DNA from: Alteromonas confluentis | GTDB taxonomy: Bacteria; Pseudomonadota; Gammaproteobacteria; Enterobacterales; Alteromonadaceae | Length of the DNA stretch: 64,000 bases | Direction of reading: 5' to 3' | Assembly (NCBI RefSeq): GCF_001757105.1 | Contig: NZ_MDHN01000024.1 | Span: forward strand, 19,060 to 83,059 | In this document: piece after piece, positions 8,540 to 19,200 of the stretch | Numbering within the stretch: position 1 is the stretch's first letter | Layout: each line of letters begins with the position of its first letter | Notes under the pieces: generated by a model | What the model was told of the DNA's origin: nothing | The model's database searches: none | What the model saw: only the letters and a program-made list of their open reading frames with translations | Position numbers and translations under genes: made by a program

Positions 8540-9478
8540 TTAGCCGTTTACGAATTCAACACCAATTTTGATGTCGCCACGCAGACCTTCCAGCATGTCA
8601 TCTTTCGCTTTTTGTTCGAAAGCGCTCAGCTCGCCGTAAGGCAGGATTTCTTCAACACCGTTTGCACCTAAACGTACAGGGTGTGAGAAGAATGCTGCGT
8701 CGTCGCTGTCGTCAGTTTGAACGTAGGTGTATTCAACCACGTTTTCACCTTGCATAGCAGCAACCAGAGACAGACAGAAGCGTGCTGCAGCTTGACCCAT
8801 AGACAGAGTCGCAGAACCGCCGCCAGCTTTGGCTTCAACAACCTCAGTACCCGCATTCTGGATACGTGTAGTCAGGCTTGCAACTTCTTCATCATTGAAA
8901 GAAACACCTTCAACCTGGCTCAGCAGAGGCAGGATAGTAGTACCAGAGTGACCACCGATTACAGGAACGTGTACGCTTGATACGTCCAGGCCTTTCAGTT
9001 CAGCAACGAAAGTTTCTGCACGGATCACGTCCAGAGTAGTAACACCGAACAGTTTGTTCTTGTCGTAAACGCCTTTTGCTTTCAGCGTCTCAGCAGCGAT
9101 AGCAACAGTGGTGTTTACTGGGTTAGTAATAATACCAACACAAGCAGAAGGACAGTGATCAGCAACGCCTTCGATCAGGTTCTTAACGATACCAGCATTG
9201 ATGTTGAACAGGTCAGAACGGTCCATACCAGGCTTACGAGGAACACCAGCTGGAATAAGAACAACGTCACAACCGCTAAGCGCATCGCCCAGATCATCTT
9301 TACCATGACCGGTAACTTTCACCGCGGTGGGGATGTGGCTCAGGTCAACTGCAACACCAGGAACAACTGGCGCAACGTCATATAACGCTAATTCAGAACC
9401 TGCTGGCAATTGTGTTTTCAACAACAATGACAGCGCTTGACCAATACCACCGGCAGCACCTAACACGGCTACTTTCAT
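8540..9478 (-). CDS. mdh: malate dehydrogenase
   Basis: 312 residues, the normal length for the gammaproteobacterial NAD-dependent malate dehydrogenase of the TCA cycle. Visible features are the Rossmann motif [14 protein letters not shown], the substrate loop [14 protein letters not shown] with its arginines, ITNPVNTTV, and the catalytic region [14 protein letters not shown] (His near 177). It oxidises malate to oxaloacetate in the cytoplasm. Codon use is strongly biased (few rare codons), as expected for a highly expressed gene. It is divergent from argR, the same arrangement as in many enteric and marine gammaproteobacteria. Confidence 0.98.
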   Translation of the reverse strand: MKVAVLGAAGGIGQALSLLLKTQLPAGSELALYDVAPVVPGVAVDLSHIPTAVKVTGHGKDDLGDALSGCDVVLIPAGVPRKPGMDRSDLFNINAGIVKNLIEGVADHCPSACVGIITNPVNTTVAIAAETLKAKGVYDKNKLFGVTTLDVIRAETFVAELKGLDVSSVHVPVIGGHSGTTILPLLSQVEGVSFNDEEVASLTTRIQNAGTEVVEAKAGGGSATLSMGQAAARFCLSLVAAMQGENVVEYTYVQTDDSDDAAFFSHPVRLGANGVEEILPYGELSAFEQKAKDDMLEGLRGDIKIGVEFVNG

Positions 9479-9555
9479 ACCATTTCTCCTATGGAATAGT
9501 TACTCGTCAAAAAAACGGAGCGTCACAGTAAATCAACGCGCGTAAAAACTCAATC

Positions 9556-9625
9556 ACCCAATGGTCTTATGCATGCATATTGGGTATAAGCGGCAAGATT
9601 ATGCATGATTTTGAATGAATATGCA
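9556..9625. promoter_or_regulatory. mdh-argR divergent operator region
   Basis: Two elements are visible. At 9556-9585, ACCCAAT/ATTGGGT arms flank a perfect 12-bp palindrome TATGCATGCATA (9568-9579). At 9612-9625, TGAATGAATATGCA matches the ArgR box core TGAATwwwwATTCA at 12 of 14 positions and lies 79 bp before the argR start, suggesting autoregulation. The regulator of the palindrome is unknown. Confidence 0.5.
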
Positions 9626-9703
9626 CAAATATTGCTTAAATGGAAAGACTACGGCACAATAATAGCGGTTTGTACCCTTAAACACCAAATATGACAGGTA
9701 AAT

Positions 9704-10168
9704 ATGGCTAATATAAAACAAGAAAAGATGATCAAAGCCTTCAAAGAAATCCTGAAAGACGAAAGTTTCGGCTCTCAGGGAGAAATCGTTGAAGCCCTGA
9801 AATCACAGGGGTTTGATAACATCAGCCAATCGAAAGTGTCACGTATGCTGAGTAAGTTTGGCGCGGTAAGAACGCGAAATGCCCGTGGTGATATGGTGTA
9901 TTGTTTACCACCCGAACTTGGCATGCCTACAGCGAAAAGCCCGCTAAAACAGCTCGTGCTCGATATTGTACACAATAACGTGATGGTCATCATTCGAACC
10001 AGCCCGGGAGCGGCTCAGCTTATCGCAAGACTGCTGGACTCACTCAGCCAGAAAGACGGTGTGCTGGGCACCATTGCTGGTGATGACACCATTTTCATCG
10101 CGCCAGCCGATGTTACCCAAATTGAAGATCTCAGACAGCGAGTAGAAAACCTGTTCGATAACGTCTGA
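9704..10168 (+). CDS. argR: arginine repressor ArgR
   Basis: 154 residues, the standard length. The N-terminal winged helix is recognisable ([41 protein letters not shown]), followed by the C-terminal arginine-binding oligomerisation domain ([34 protein letters not shown]). As a hexamer with arginine it represses arginine biosynthesis genes. ACAGG precedes the ATG. Its own promoter region carries an ArgR-box-like sequence. No other arginine gene is in the window. Confidence 0.97.
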   Translation: MANIKQEKMIKAFKEILKDESFGSQGEIVEALKSQGFDNISQSKVSRMLSKFGAVRTRNARGDMVYCLPPELGMPTAKSPLKQLVLDIVHNNVMVIIRTSPGAAQLIARLLDSLSQKDGVLGTIAGDDTIFIAPADVTQIEDLRQRVENLFDNV

Positions 10169-10195
10169 TAAGCCTCGCTACGTTAGTGTAATGAC

Positions 10196-10222
10196 AAAAA
10201 GCACCATATCAGGTGCTTTTTT
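10196..10222 (+). terminator. argR terminator
   Basis: Perfect 10-bp stem AAAAAGCACC (10196-10205) / GGTGCTTTTT (10212-10221) followed by T residues, 28 bp after the argR stop. Confidence 0.9.
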
Positions 10223-10410
10223 GTTGCCCACCGTTTGTTATCCGTGAAGACGCTGGGCATTTATTAGATTCATCCTATTTTATCGACGTTTTGACTGCTG
10301 CAAAACCGACGTTAACCCAGCCTTAACCCACCTTGTCGATACACTCGGCTCCATCAGACTGACGAAACCCCAAGATGTCGTCGGTCCCGGATTTAGACAA
10401 GGAACCCGCC

Positions 10411-11583
10411 ATGAAGATCGCCACCACCCTCTGTGTTCTCACCAGCCTGCTTACCCTTTCAGCCTGCAGTGACACAACACAAAATCAAAGCTCTGCGCCT
10501 CGCGCCACCGCCGTCAGTGCAATTACCATAGCCACACAAACATTCCCGATTACCCGCACACTACAAGGCCGTGTTGTGGCGCAGCAAACCGCTCAGGTCA
10601 GGCCACAGGTGGGCGGTGTACTTGAACAGCGATTGTTTGAAGAAGGCAGTTTTGTTGAGAAAGGACAACTCCTTTACCAGATTGAAGATTCAACCTATCG
10701 CGCCAGCGTAAACGAAGCAAAAGCCGATCTGGTGAGCGCGAAAGCGTCTGTGGAGTCAACCCGGCTTATTGATGAGCGCTACCAGAATTTATTAAAGATA
10801 GAAGGCATTTCCCAGCAGGATGCCGATAACGCCCATGCAGACTATCTGGTTGCCCAGGCCTCACTGGCAAAAGCACAGGCAGCTCTGGATTCTGCCAATG
10901 TGAATCTTGCTTTCACCCGCATTACTGCCCCCATCAGCGGCCGTACGGGCATTTCTAATGTGACCGAAGGCGCATTACTGACTCAGGGTCAGGACACAGC
11001 GTTAACCACCATTCGCAAGCTCGACCCGATTTATATTGATATGACAGAAACCAGTGAAGGCGTGCTTGCCCGCCGCGCCATGATGCGGCGGGATGGCGTA
11101 ACTTCGGGCTCCCGGGACGTTGTCGCCATGCTGGAGAACGATACCGAATATGACGAAACCGGTTCTTTTACCATGCATGAAGTGGCTGTTGATGAAGCCA
11201 CCGGCTCTATTACCTTACGGGCGACTTTTCCTAATCCGGACGGCATACTCATGCCCGGCATGTTTATCCGCACAAAAGTCACCATAGCGGTAGATGAAAA
11301 CGCGATTCTTGTACCCCAGCAAGCCGTGCAGTTTGACAATAAAGGTAATGCTTTCGCCTGGGTAGCATCCGGGAATAAAGCAGTGAAAAGGCCGCTGACG
11401 TTGCAGGAAGCCACCGGGAATAAGTGGCTGACTGAGTCCGGCATCAAGGCCGGTGAGAAAGTGATAGTAGAAGGCATCGACGGTTTGCAGGACGGCGCAG
11501 ACATCACCGTTACCGAAGTCACGCTGAACGAAGATGGCAGAGTGGCAGCGCCGAAAGCGAAAAATCATGGAGGAAATGAGTAA
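10411..11583 (+). CDS. RND efflux periplasmic adaptor (AcrA-like lipoprotein)
   Basis: 390 residues from the ATG at 10411 (AAGGA 7 bp upstream); the frame is open further upstream but the lipoprotein signal starts here: MKIATTLCVLTSLLTLSAC with Cys19 as the lipidation site. The membrane-fusion domains follow in order: barrel-sandwich start (TAQVRPQVGGVLEQRLFEEG), alpha hairpin (residues about 100-160), lipoyl return (ITAPISGRTGISNVTEGALL), beta-barrel (DEATGSITLRATFPNPDG, LMPGMFI) and membrane-proximal domain. It links the inner-membrane pump to the outer-membrane channel encoded downstream. First gene of a three-gene operon; its stop overlaps the pump's ATG (TAATG). Confidence 0.95.
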   Translation: MKIATTLCVLTSLLTLSACSDTTQNQSSAPRATAVSAITIATQTFPITRTLQGRVVAQQTAQVRPQVGGVLEQRLFEEGSFVEKGQLLYQIEDSTYRASVNEAKADLVSAKASVESTRLIDERYQNLLKIEGISQQDADNAHADYLVAQASLAKAQAALDSANVNLAFTRITAPISGRTGISNVTEGALLTQGQDTALTTIRKLDPIYIDMTETSEGVLARRAMMRRDGVTSGSRDVVAMLENDTEYDETGSFTMHEVAVDEATGSITLRATFPNPDGILMPGMFIRTKVTIAVDENAILVPQQAVQFDNKGNAFAWVASGNKAVKRPLTLQEATGNKWLTESGIKAGEKVIVEGIDGLQDGADITVTEVTLNEDGRVAAPKAKNHGGNE

Positions 11584-14500
11584 TGTTCGCCCGATTCTTC
11601 ATAGATAAGCCCGTATTCTCCTGGGTTGTCGCCATTATTATTATGCTGGCGGGAACCGCATCCATACTCTCTTTACCCATTGCCCAATACCCTGATATTG
11701 CGCCGCCTACCGTGAGCATCAGTGCCAACTATTCCGGTGCCGACGCCCAGACCGTGGAGAACAGCGTCACGCAGGTATTGGAACAGCAGCTCACGGGTCT
11801 GGATGGACTATTATATTTTTCATCCTCCAGCTCATCTGCGGGTAGCGCCAGTATCTCGCTGACATTTGAGCAAGGAACGGATGCCGATTACGCGCAGGTC
11901 CAGGTGCAGAATAAAGTGCAACAGGTGAACTCCCGCTTGCCCTCTGCCGTGCAGTCTGAAGGGGTGACAGTAACCAAATCGCAAAGCGACATGCTGCTTA
12001 TTGCTGCCGTTTACGATGAAACTAACGCTGACTCTGAGTTTGATATTTCTGATTACATCGCCTCAAACATGCAGGACACCATTGCCCGAACTGAAGGTGT
12101 GGGTGATATCAACGTATTCGGTTCGCAGTATGCCATGCGCATATGGCTCGACCCGGCAAAGCTGGCGGCATACGAATTGATGCCATCAGATATTACTTCT
12201 GCGCTGAGCGCCCAGAACGTGCAGGTACCCGCCGGTAAAATCGGTGACATGCCTTCACCGGACACGCAGGAGCTAAATGCGACCGTAACGGCTCAGTCCA
12301 TGCTGCAAAGTGTTTCCGATTTTAAAAACATCATTGTGAAGTCTGACCGCCAGGGCACCGATGTACGGTTATCTCAGGTTGCCCGTGTTGAAATGGGCAG
12401 TGAATCGTACACAGCTGTTCCCCGTCTCGACGGTCATCCCGCATCCGGTATTGCCATTATGCTGGCTCCCGGCGCCAATGCCCTGGATACATCAGAACGG
12501 GTTAAAGCGGTATTGAGTGATCTGGAAAAGAATTTCCCGGACAACTACAAAATGGCGTTTCCGAAAGACGCTACCCCGTTTATCAAGTTATCGATTCTGG
12601 AAGTCGTGGAAACCCTGATCATTGCCATCGTTCTGGTGGTACTGATCATGTGGTTGTTCCTGCAAAACTGGCGGGCTACGATTATCCCTACCATTTCCGT
12701 GCCCGTGGTGCTTTTGGGTACATTCGGCATCATGGCCGCAATGGGCTACTCCATTAATACCCTTACTATGTTTGGCCTGGTGCTGTCCATCGGCTTACTG
12801 GTAGATGACTCCATCGTAGTGATTGAAAACGTGGAACGGTTGATGTCAGAGGAAAAGATGTCACCCCGGGATGCCACGATCCTGTCTATGAAAGAGATCA
12901 CCTCTGCCCTTATCGGTACCTCCATTGTGATCTGCGCCGTGTTCCTGCCTATGGCTTTTTTCAGTGGTTCAACCGGCGTTATCTACCGTCAGTTTTCGGT
13001 AACCGTGATTTCGTCCATGCTGTTATCGGTATTTGTAGCGTTAACGCTAACCCCCATGCTGTGTGCATCACTGCTAAAAGATACCGGCGCAAGCCGTCAG
13101 ACAGGGGGCTTTTTCGGCTGGTTTAACCGTATGTTCGATAAGTTTGCCGACAAATATAACCTGCGTGCGGTATCGGCGATTAAGCGCCCTAAATTCTGGC
13201 TGGCCGGTTATGTGGTAATTATTGCTGTGATGGGTCTGCTGATGGTGAAACTCCCTTCCAGCTTTTTGCCAGAAGAAGATCAGGGCGATGTGATGGTAAT
13301 GTTTAACTTACCTGCCGGTGCATCGATTACCCGTACCACCGCCATTGCTGATGAAATTCAGACCTATATTCAGGAAGAAGAATCTGATCTGGTTGATCAC
13401 TTCTTTACGGTTTCCGGCTTCAGCTTTTCCGGCAGCGGCCAGAACGCGGGTATGGGCTTCTTATCACTGAAAGACTGGGACGAAAGAATCGGCGACGGTG
13501 AGTCGGCATCAGACATTGCTGGTCGCCTGATGATGAAGATGAGCGAAATCCGCGATGGCAGTGTGATAGCCATGCTACCACCGGTGATTCAGGGTCTCGG
13601 TCAAAGTAACGGCTTTACCTTCGAGTTGCAGGCAGCGGCGGGCACGACCCGTGACGAACTGACAGAAATAAAGAATGCTATTTTACAACAAGCCCGCACC
13701 AATCCGCTGCTGAGCGGTGTGCGTGAAGGTACGCTAAGTGAAACCCCGCAACTGGATATCGATATTGATAACGAGAAAGCCGTTGCCATGGGGTTAAGTT
13801 TGTCAGATGTGGCCGACACCTTGTCTACGGCCTGGGCCGGTTCCTATGTGAACGATTTCCTGGACCGAGGTCGAGTTAAAAAAGTCTACATTGAAGGCGA
13901 CAGTAACTACAGCTCCAAACCGGAAGATTTACGCCAGTGGCACGTGCGCGGTACTGACAGTGACGGCAACACCACCATGACCCCGTTCAGTGCCTTTTCC
14001 AGCGTCTCCTGGTCGCAGATGCCGCAAACCTTAAGCCGCTTTAACGGTCTGGCTTCCTACGAAATTCAGGGCAGCGCAGCATCGGGCGTCAGTTCTGGCG
14101 AAGCGATGGCGGAAATGGAACGTCTTGCCGATGAAGTAGGTAGCGGTAAGGTCACCTATGCATGGTCCGGATTGTCCTATCAGGAAAATCTGTCCGGCGG
14201 GCAATCTGTTTACCTGTATGCCATTTCTATTCTCGTGGTGTTCCTGGCATTGGCCGCACTTTACGAGAGCTGGTCTATTCCTTTCTCTGTGATGCTGGTT
14301 ATTCCGCTGGGATTAATTGGTGCTGCGCTGGCGGCGACTTTCCGTGGCCTGGAAAACGATGTTTACTTTCAGGTAGCGCTGCTCACCACCATCGGGTTAT
14401 CCGCTAAAAACGCTATCCTGATTGTTGAATTTGCCGAAGCAGCATATGAAAAAGGGCAAAGCGCCGTCGATGCCGCCATTCACGCAGCGGCACAACGTCT

Positions 14501-14729
14501 GCGCCCAATCATAATGACCTCTCTTACCTTTGTCTTTGGTATTTTCCCTCTTGTCATCGCATCAGGTGCAGGGGCAAACAGCCGGATATCCATCGGAACA
14601 GGTATTTTGGGCGGCACGCTTACCGCAACCTTGCTGGCCATATTCTTCATTCCTATGTTTTTCGTGCTGGTAAGAACTGCGTTTCCGGCCAGAAAGCCCG
14701 TTTATGACAATGCTGCGGATAAGGAGTAA
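11583..14729 (+). CDS. RND multidrug efflux permease (HAE-1, AcrB-like)
   Basis: 1048 residues, matching AcrB (about 1049). The N-terminus MFARFFIDKPVFSWVVAIII is typical of HAE-1 pumps. The proton relay is intact: D408/D409 in GLLVDDSIVVIENV (TM4) and K942 in GLSAKNAILIVEFAE (TM10). Two large periplasmic loops and twelve TM helices are present in the usual order. It exports hydrophobic or amphiphilic drugs with proton influx, working with the adaptor and outer-membrane factor on either side. It is translationally coupled to the adaptor by a 1-base overlap. No local regulator gene (TetR or MarR type) is adjacent. Confidence 0.97.
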   Translation: MFARFFIDKPVFSWVVAIIIMLAGTASILSLPIAQYPDIAPPTVSISANYSGADAQTVENSVTQVLEQQLTGLDGLLYFSSSSSSAGSASISLTFEQGTDADYAQVQVQNKVQQVNSRLPSAVQSEGVTVTKSQSDMLLIAAVYDETNADSEFDISDYIASNMQDTIARTEGVGDINVFGSQYAMRIWLDPAKLAAYELMPSDITSALSAQNVQVPAGKIGDMPSPDTQELNATVTAQSMLQSVSDFKNIIVKSDRQGTDVRLSQVARVEMGSESYTAVPRLDGHPASGIAIMLAPGANALDTSERVKAVLSDLEKNFPDNYKMAFPKDATPFIKLSILEVVETLIIAIVLVVLIMWLFLQNWRATIIPTISVPVVLLGTFGIMAAMGYSINTLTMFGLVLSIGLLVDDSIVVIENVERLMSEEKMSPRDATILSMKEITSALIGTSIVICAVFLPMAFFSGSTGVIYRQFSVTVISSMLLSVFVALTLTPMLCASLLKDTGASRQTGGFFGWFNRMFDKFADKYNLRAVSAIKRPKFWLAGYVVIIAVMGLLMVKLPSSFLPEEDQGDVMVMFNLPAGASITRTTAIADEIQTYIQEEESDLVDHFFTVSGFSFSGSGQNAGMGFLSLKDWDERIGDGESASDIAGRLMMKMSEIRDGSVIAMLPPVIQGLGQSNGFTFELQAAAGTTRDELTEIKNAILQQARTNPLLSGVREGTLSETPQLDIDIDNEKAVAMGLSLSDVADTLSTAWAGSYVNDFLDRGRVKKVYIEGDSNYSSKPEDLRQWHVRGTDSDGNTTMTPFSAFSSVSWSQMPQTLSRFNGLASYEIQGSAASGVSSGEAMAEMERLADEVGSGKVTYAWSGLSYQENLSGGQSVYLYAISILVVFLALAALYESWSIPFSVMLVIPLGLIGAALAATFRGLENDVYFQVALLTTIGLSAKNAILIVEFAEAAYEKGQSAVDAAIHAAAQRLRPIIMTSLTFVFGIFPLVIASGAGANSRISIGTGILGGTLTATLLAIFFIPMFFVLVRTAFPARKPVYDNAADKE

Positions 14730-14732
14730 TCA

Positions 14733-16214
14733 ATGCAATCTACCCGTCATTTTACCAAGCTATCTCTGTGTGCTGTCGTTGTCGCACTGTCGCTGAGCGG
14801 CTGTGCAACCCTGGCGCCGGATTATGAGCGCCCTGCCTCACCGGTGCCCTCTGAGTGGCCAACAGGCGAGGCTTACACAGATACAACGAAGGTTGAGCAA
14901 CCTTCGCTGCAGGACGTTAACACCAAAGAAGACAACGCCATTTTGCAGCTTCCCTGGCAGTCCTTCATTACCGACAGCAGAATGCAGAAAGTGATTCAGA
15001 CGGCACTGGAGAACAACCGGGACCTTCGACAAACCCTTTCGGATGTAGAGGCGGCAAGAGCCACCTACCGCATTCAGCGGGCTGAATTATTTCCTACGGT
15101 GAATGCGAGTGTAACCGGTACGCGGGCGAAATCGTCAGACGGCTCCGTAAGCACCAGTTATGAAGCTGATGCCGGCCTGAGCGGATACGAAATCGATCTG
15201 TTCGGTAAAAACCAGAGTGCAACAGAAGCCGATAAGCAAAGCTGGCTTTATTCTGTGGAGACAGCCAGAGCGGCGAAGATCACGCTGATTGCCGAAACCG
15301 CCAATGCGTGGCTAACGTTAGCGTCGGATCAGAGTTTGCTGAAACTGGCAGAAGAAACCGCAGAAAACGCGCAGAAAGCCATGGAGATCACCCGCCGCCG
15401 TAATGAGCTGGGCGTGGACTCAAAAGTCGATGTGCTGGATGCGCAAACCACCTACCACACCGCAATGGCAGATATTGCCAGCTACACCACGCAGGTCGCA
15501 CAGGATATTAATGCGCTTATGTTGCTCGCAGGCAGTGGCGTAGACAAGCAATGGTTACCTGATGGTCTGCCGGAAAACGATGATTTCATCAGCGTGATCC
15601 CGGCAGGGCTGACGTCCGACGTACTGCTCAACAGGCCTGATATACTTGCCGCTGAGCACAATCTTAAATCAGCCAATGCAGATATTGGTGCCGCCAGAGC
15701 AAACTACTTCCCATCGGTTACGCTAACCGCAACCGGCGGACTGGCCAGTAATGTACTGGCAGACATTTTTACCGGTGGCGCGTCCACTATCTGGAGCCTC
15801 ATTCCTTCTGTGTCTGTGCCTATTTTTACCGGTGGTGCCAACGATGCGCAACTTGATTACGCCAAGGCAAATCGGGACAAAATGGTTGCCGCTTATGAGT
15901 ACAGCATTCAAACCGCATTTTCTGACGTGGCAGATGCACTGGCAAGACGGGGCACCATAGCCCGTCAGCTTGGGGCGCAGCAGGATTTAGTGAATGTAGC
16001 ATCAGACAGTTACCGCCTGTCGCTGGCCCGCTACGAAAATGGCGTGAACAGCTTTCAGGATGCCCTCACCTCACAACGTACCCTGTACAGTGCACAGCAG
16101 TCACTGATTTCTACGCAGCTAATTGATTTAAGCAACCGCATTACCCTTTACCGGGTGATGGGCGGAGGTTTAGGTAACGTTGATAATGGCAATGCAGAAA
16201 CTGCCGATGAGTAA
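14733..16214 (+). CDS. outer-membrane efflux lipoprotein (NodT/OprM-like)
   Basis: 493 residues. Lipoprotein signal ending LSLSGC with Cys24, then the conserved start of the NodT family (TLAPDYERPASPVPSEWP). Two outer-membrane-factor repeats are visible, each with a long coiled-coil part (residues about 85-260 and 290-470; SAVLA-type sequences such as RPDILAAEHNLKSANADIGAARANYFPSV split around the repeat). It forms the trimeric outer-membrane duct of the tripartite pump. AAGGAG lies before the ATG and the gap to the pump gene is 3 bp. The operon ends in a strong terminator. Confidence 0.95.
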   Translation: MQSTRHFTKLSLCAVVVALSLSGCATLAPDYERPASPVPSEWPTGEAYTDTTKVEQPSLQDVNTKEDNAILQLPWQSFITDSRMQKVIQTALENNRDLRQTLSDVEAARATYRIQRAELFPTVNASVTGTRAKSSDGSVSTSYEADAGLSGYEIDLFGKNQSATEADKQSWLYSVETARAAKITLIAETANAWLTLASDQSLLKLAEETAENAQKAMEITRRRNELGVDSKVDVLDAQTTYHTAMADIASYTTQVAQDINALMLLAGSGVDKQWLPDGLPENDDFISVIPAGLTSDVLLNRPDILAAEHNLKSANADIGAARANYFPSVTLTATGGLASNVLADIFTGGASTIWSLIPSVSVPIFTGGANDAQLDYAKANRDKMVAAYEYSIQTAFSDVADALARRGTIARQLGAQQDLVNVASDSYRLSLARYENGVNSFQDALTSQRTLYSAQQSLISTQLIDLSNRITLYRVMGGGLGNVDNGNAETADE

Positions 16215-16245
16215 ATGCTGAGGCAGGTTGTTTTACACGTATAAA

Positions 16246-16271
16246 AAAACCGCCGTAGAAACGGCGGTTTT
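16246..16271. terminator. bidirectional terminator, RND operon / Oar-like gene
   Basis: Perfect 11-bp stem AAAACCGCCGT (16246-16256) / ACGGCGGTTTT (16261-16271), loop AGAA, A-rich on the left and T-rich on the right; serves the convergent genes. Confidence 0.9.
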
Positions 16272-16290
16272 GTGTTTTATCTAAGTCAAC

Positions 16291-19200
16291 TTAGAAGGTG
16301 TAGCGAACACCAATACGCATGAACCACAGTGAAGAATCCTGGTTGATACGCTGACCTTGGTCACCATCGAAGTTGGTGTACAGGTAAGTGCCATCGTCAA
16401 GCAGTGATGCATCAACAACTGGGTTGTTGTATTCGAAGTTAACCTGACGGTATACGCCCCACTCATCATTCAACAGGTTGCCCAGGTTTCTGATGTTGAA
16501 GAAGATTTCGCCTTTGTGACCATCCATCAGCCCAGGAACTTCCTGAGTGAATTTAAAGTCAACGCGAGACCACCAGTCAGAGTTTTGCTCGTTACGTTCT
16601 TGGATACGACCACGCTCTAAGCCATTCTCAGCAACGAATGCGTTGAATGCTTCCAGGTCGAAACCTTCACCGTAAGATACGATTGGATCGTTTTCCAGCG
16701 GAACGTACAGCAGGCTGCGGTCTTCCCAAGGCGTTTGGTCACCAAAACCTGGATCGTAATCGAAGTTATAGCTGTAAGGCTTACCTGCTACGCGTTGAGC
16801 GAAGATGGTGAAACGAGAAGCATAACCTTCAAACAACTCAGTAGAGTAAGTCAGGTTCAATACGAAACGGTGCTTAGTTTCGTAGTTACTGGTTGCTACG
16901 CCTGGTTCGTTGTAATCAACAACAGACTGGTTACCGTAGTTAGAAGAAGCTGTTGAACTGGTCATTGGGCTACCTTCTTCTGCATCAGTGTATGCATACG
17001 AGAAGTTAGTGCTCAGACCAAACTCGAAGTCTTTCTTCACGAAGAATGAACCAACAAAGCTATCGCCATCTTCATCTGAGTTAGTCAGCAGGAAGTCTGT
17101 TGCAGAACGGCTGCTACAATCAGCAGAATTTACGTCAGCAATACATGCTGGGTCCAGCATGTCGGCATTGGTGTAGATGATACGACCATCAGCACTACGC
17201 TCACCGGTATCGATAGCGTTAAGCGCGATAGTTTTCGCAGTGTTCTTCAGCTTAGAGTAGATCACGTCAGCACCAACAAGTACTTCATAACCCAGTTCTT
17301 TTTGAATACCTACGTTAAATTTCCAAACGCTTGGTACTTCGAAATCAGGGTCTAATGCATTTACAGCACCGTCACCACCTACCAGTTGCGTTTCTAAGTA
17401 GCCAGGGACTTCGTAACCGAAGTTAGCAGTGTTAGAAGCGTCAAGAGCAGCCAATTCCGCCGCAGTATTACCTTCACCACGAGTTACGGTAGTAGACAGA
17501 ATGCGCATACCATCGTTTGAATAGTTGTTAGACAACCAAACATTTGGGTTACCGCCAGCGAACAGACCTACACCACCGTATACGAAGGTAGAGTCGTCAA
17601 CGTTATAGTTGAAGTTGAAACGCGGTTGCAACAGGTCGAAATCAGGCTTGGTACCGTTAGTGAAACCGTAGCGCTGTTCAAAACGGCTGTTAGCGTCTGG
17701 CGCATCATCACTAGACCAGCTGTCGTAACGCAAACCAAAGGTAACAGACAGATCAGGTGTTACGTACCACTTGTCTTGTAAGTAAACAGCCATGTTCTCG
17801 AATGTGAAAGACGCAGCTGCATCGTTCGTATCCAGTGAACCAGGGATGCTCCACTCGATTTCTTGAGCCAGGCCAGCTTCAAAGTCTTCAAGAGTAGCAA
17901 ATGTGAACAGACCTTCTGAACCAGGGTTAAACAGGTTGAATACGTCTGTTGAGCCGTATTCGATACCACCAAGAATGGTGTGATCGCCAGTGTAGTAAGT
18001 ACCTGCAAATTTCGCGCTGGTTGTGTCGTAGTTCAGAACGTTAGACTGACGATATTCGTCCGCACCGAAGTGAACTTCGTAACCGTTTACGTCTTCAATC
18101 AGGAATTCACCGAAATCAGGGTTGTCAGTGAATGAACGCTGACCATTTTTAATCTTCAGGTGACCTAAACGCATTTCAGTTTCGAAATCGTTAGTCCAAG
18201 TAGAGAATAACTGTGCAGACCAAGTAGTCAGTTCGTTACCGCGCTGATAGAAGTGGTCAGTAAATGCGTAACCATCAGAATCAGAGTCAGTAGTAGAAAC
18301 GGTATTACCGTCTGTGTTCTGGTAAGTCAGTGATGCTCGGTGGTCATCGTTGATGATCCAGTCCAGTTTCAGAAGTACTTTTTCTTCCTTCTCAGCACCA
18401 GAGCTAGCGATTGGACCTACAGTGTAACCATATTGGTTCTGAGCAGTAGAAGCGATTTGCTCCAGAGTTGCGGTAGTCAGGCCGTTTAGAGGGTTAGCGA
18501 AATTACCGTCTTCAGGACCATACTCGAAAATTTCAGTTGGGTCGTGTTTTTCGTAAGCACCGAAGAAGAACAGTTGATCTTTAAGAATAGGTAGACCAAG
18601 CGTTACGCCGTAACGGCTTTCGTCATAATCAGGAACGTCGATGTCACTACCGTCGACGCTGTCGCCTTGCATGCTGTCGCTGGTGTAATCGTAGAACACA
18701 CTACCGTGAATTTCGTTGGTACCAGAACGGGTAACAGCGTTGATTGCACAACCTGTGAAACCACCGTATTCAACGTCAAACGGAGCAAGCTCAACAGAAA
18801 CCTGATCGATTGCATCGAATGGGAAAGGCAGACGCTCAGTAGGGTAACCGTTGCTGTTCAGACCGAAGTTATCGTTCTGTTGAACACCATCAACACTCAG
18901 GCTGTTGAAGCGGTTGTTTGCACCACCACACTGAATAGCGTTGGAGTTTGTTTGATCGATAGTAATACGCGGGTCAAGTGCCACGATATCTTTAATATCA
19001 CGGTCAACCGTTGGTTGTGCTTGCAAGTCTTCAGCAGAGAAGAAAGAAGCAGGACCGCTGGTTTCAGTCATCATGGCAGAAGCACGGCCAGTAACTGTGA
19101 TTTGCTCAACGTCTGTAGAGTTTTCTAATTTAACTGTAAGGTTCAGAGGCTCACCCAGGTTCAGGAAAACATCTTCAATGATGCGCGAACCTTGTGCATC

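Noticed and set aside
18667..19128. 153-codon frame antisense to the Oar-like receptor
   Set aside because: Rich in Thr/Val repeats created by the codon bias of the receptor on the other strand.
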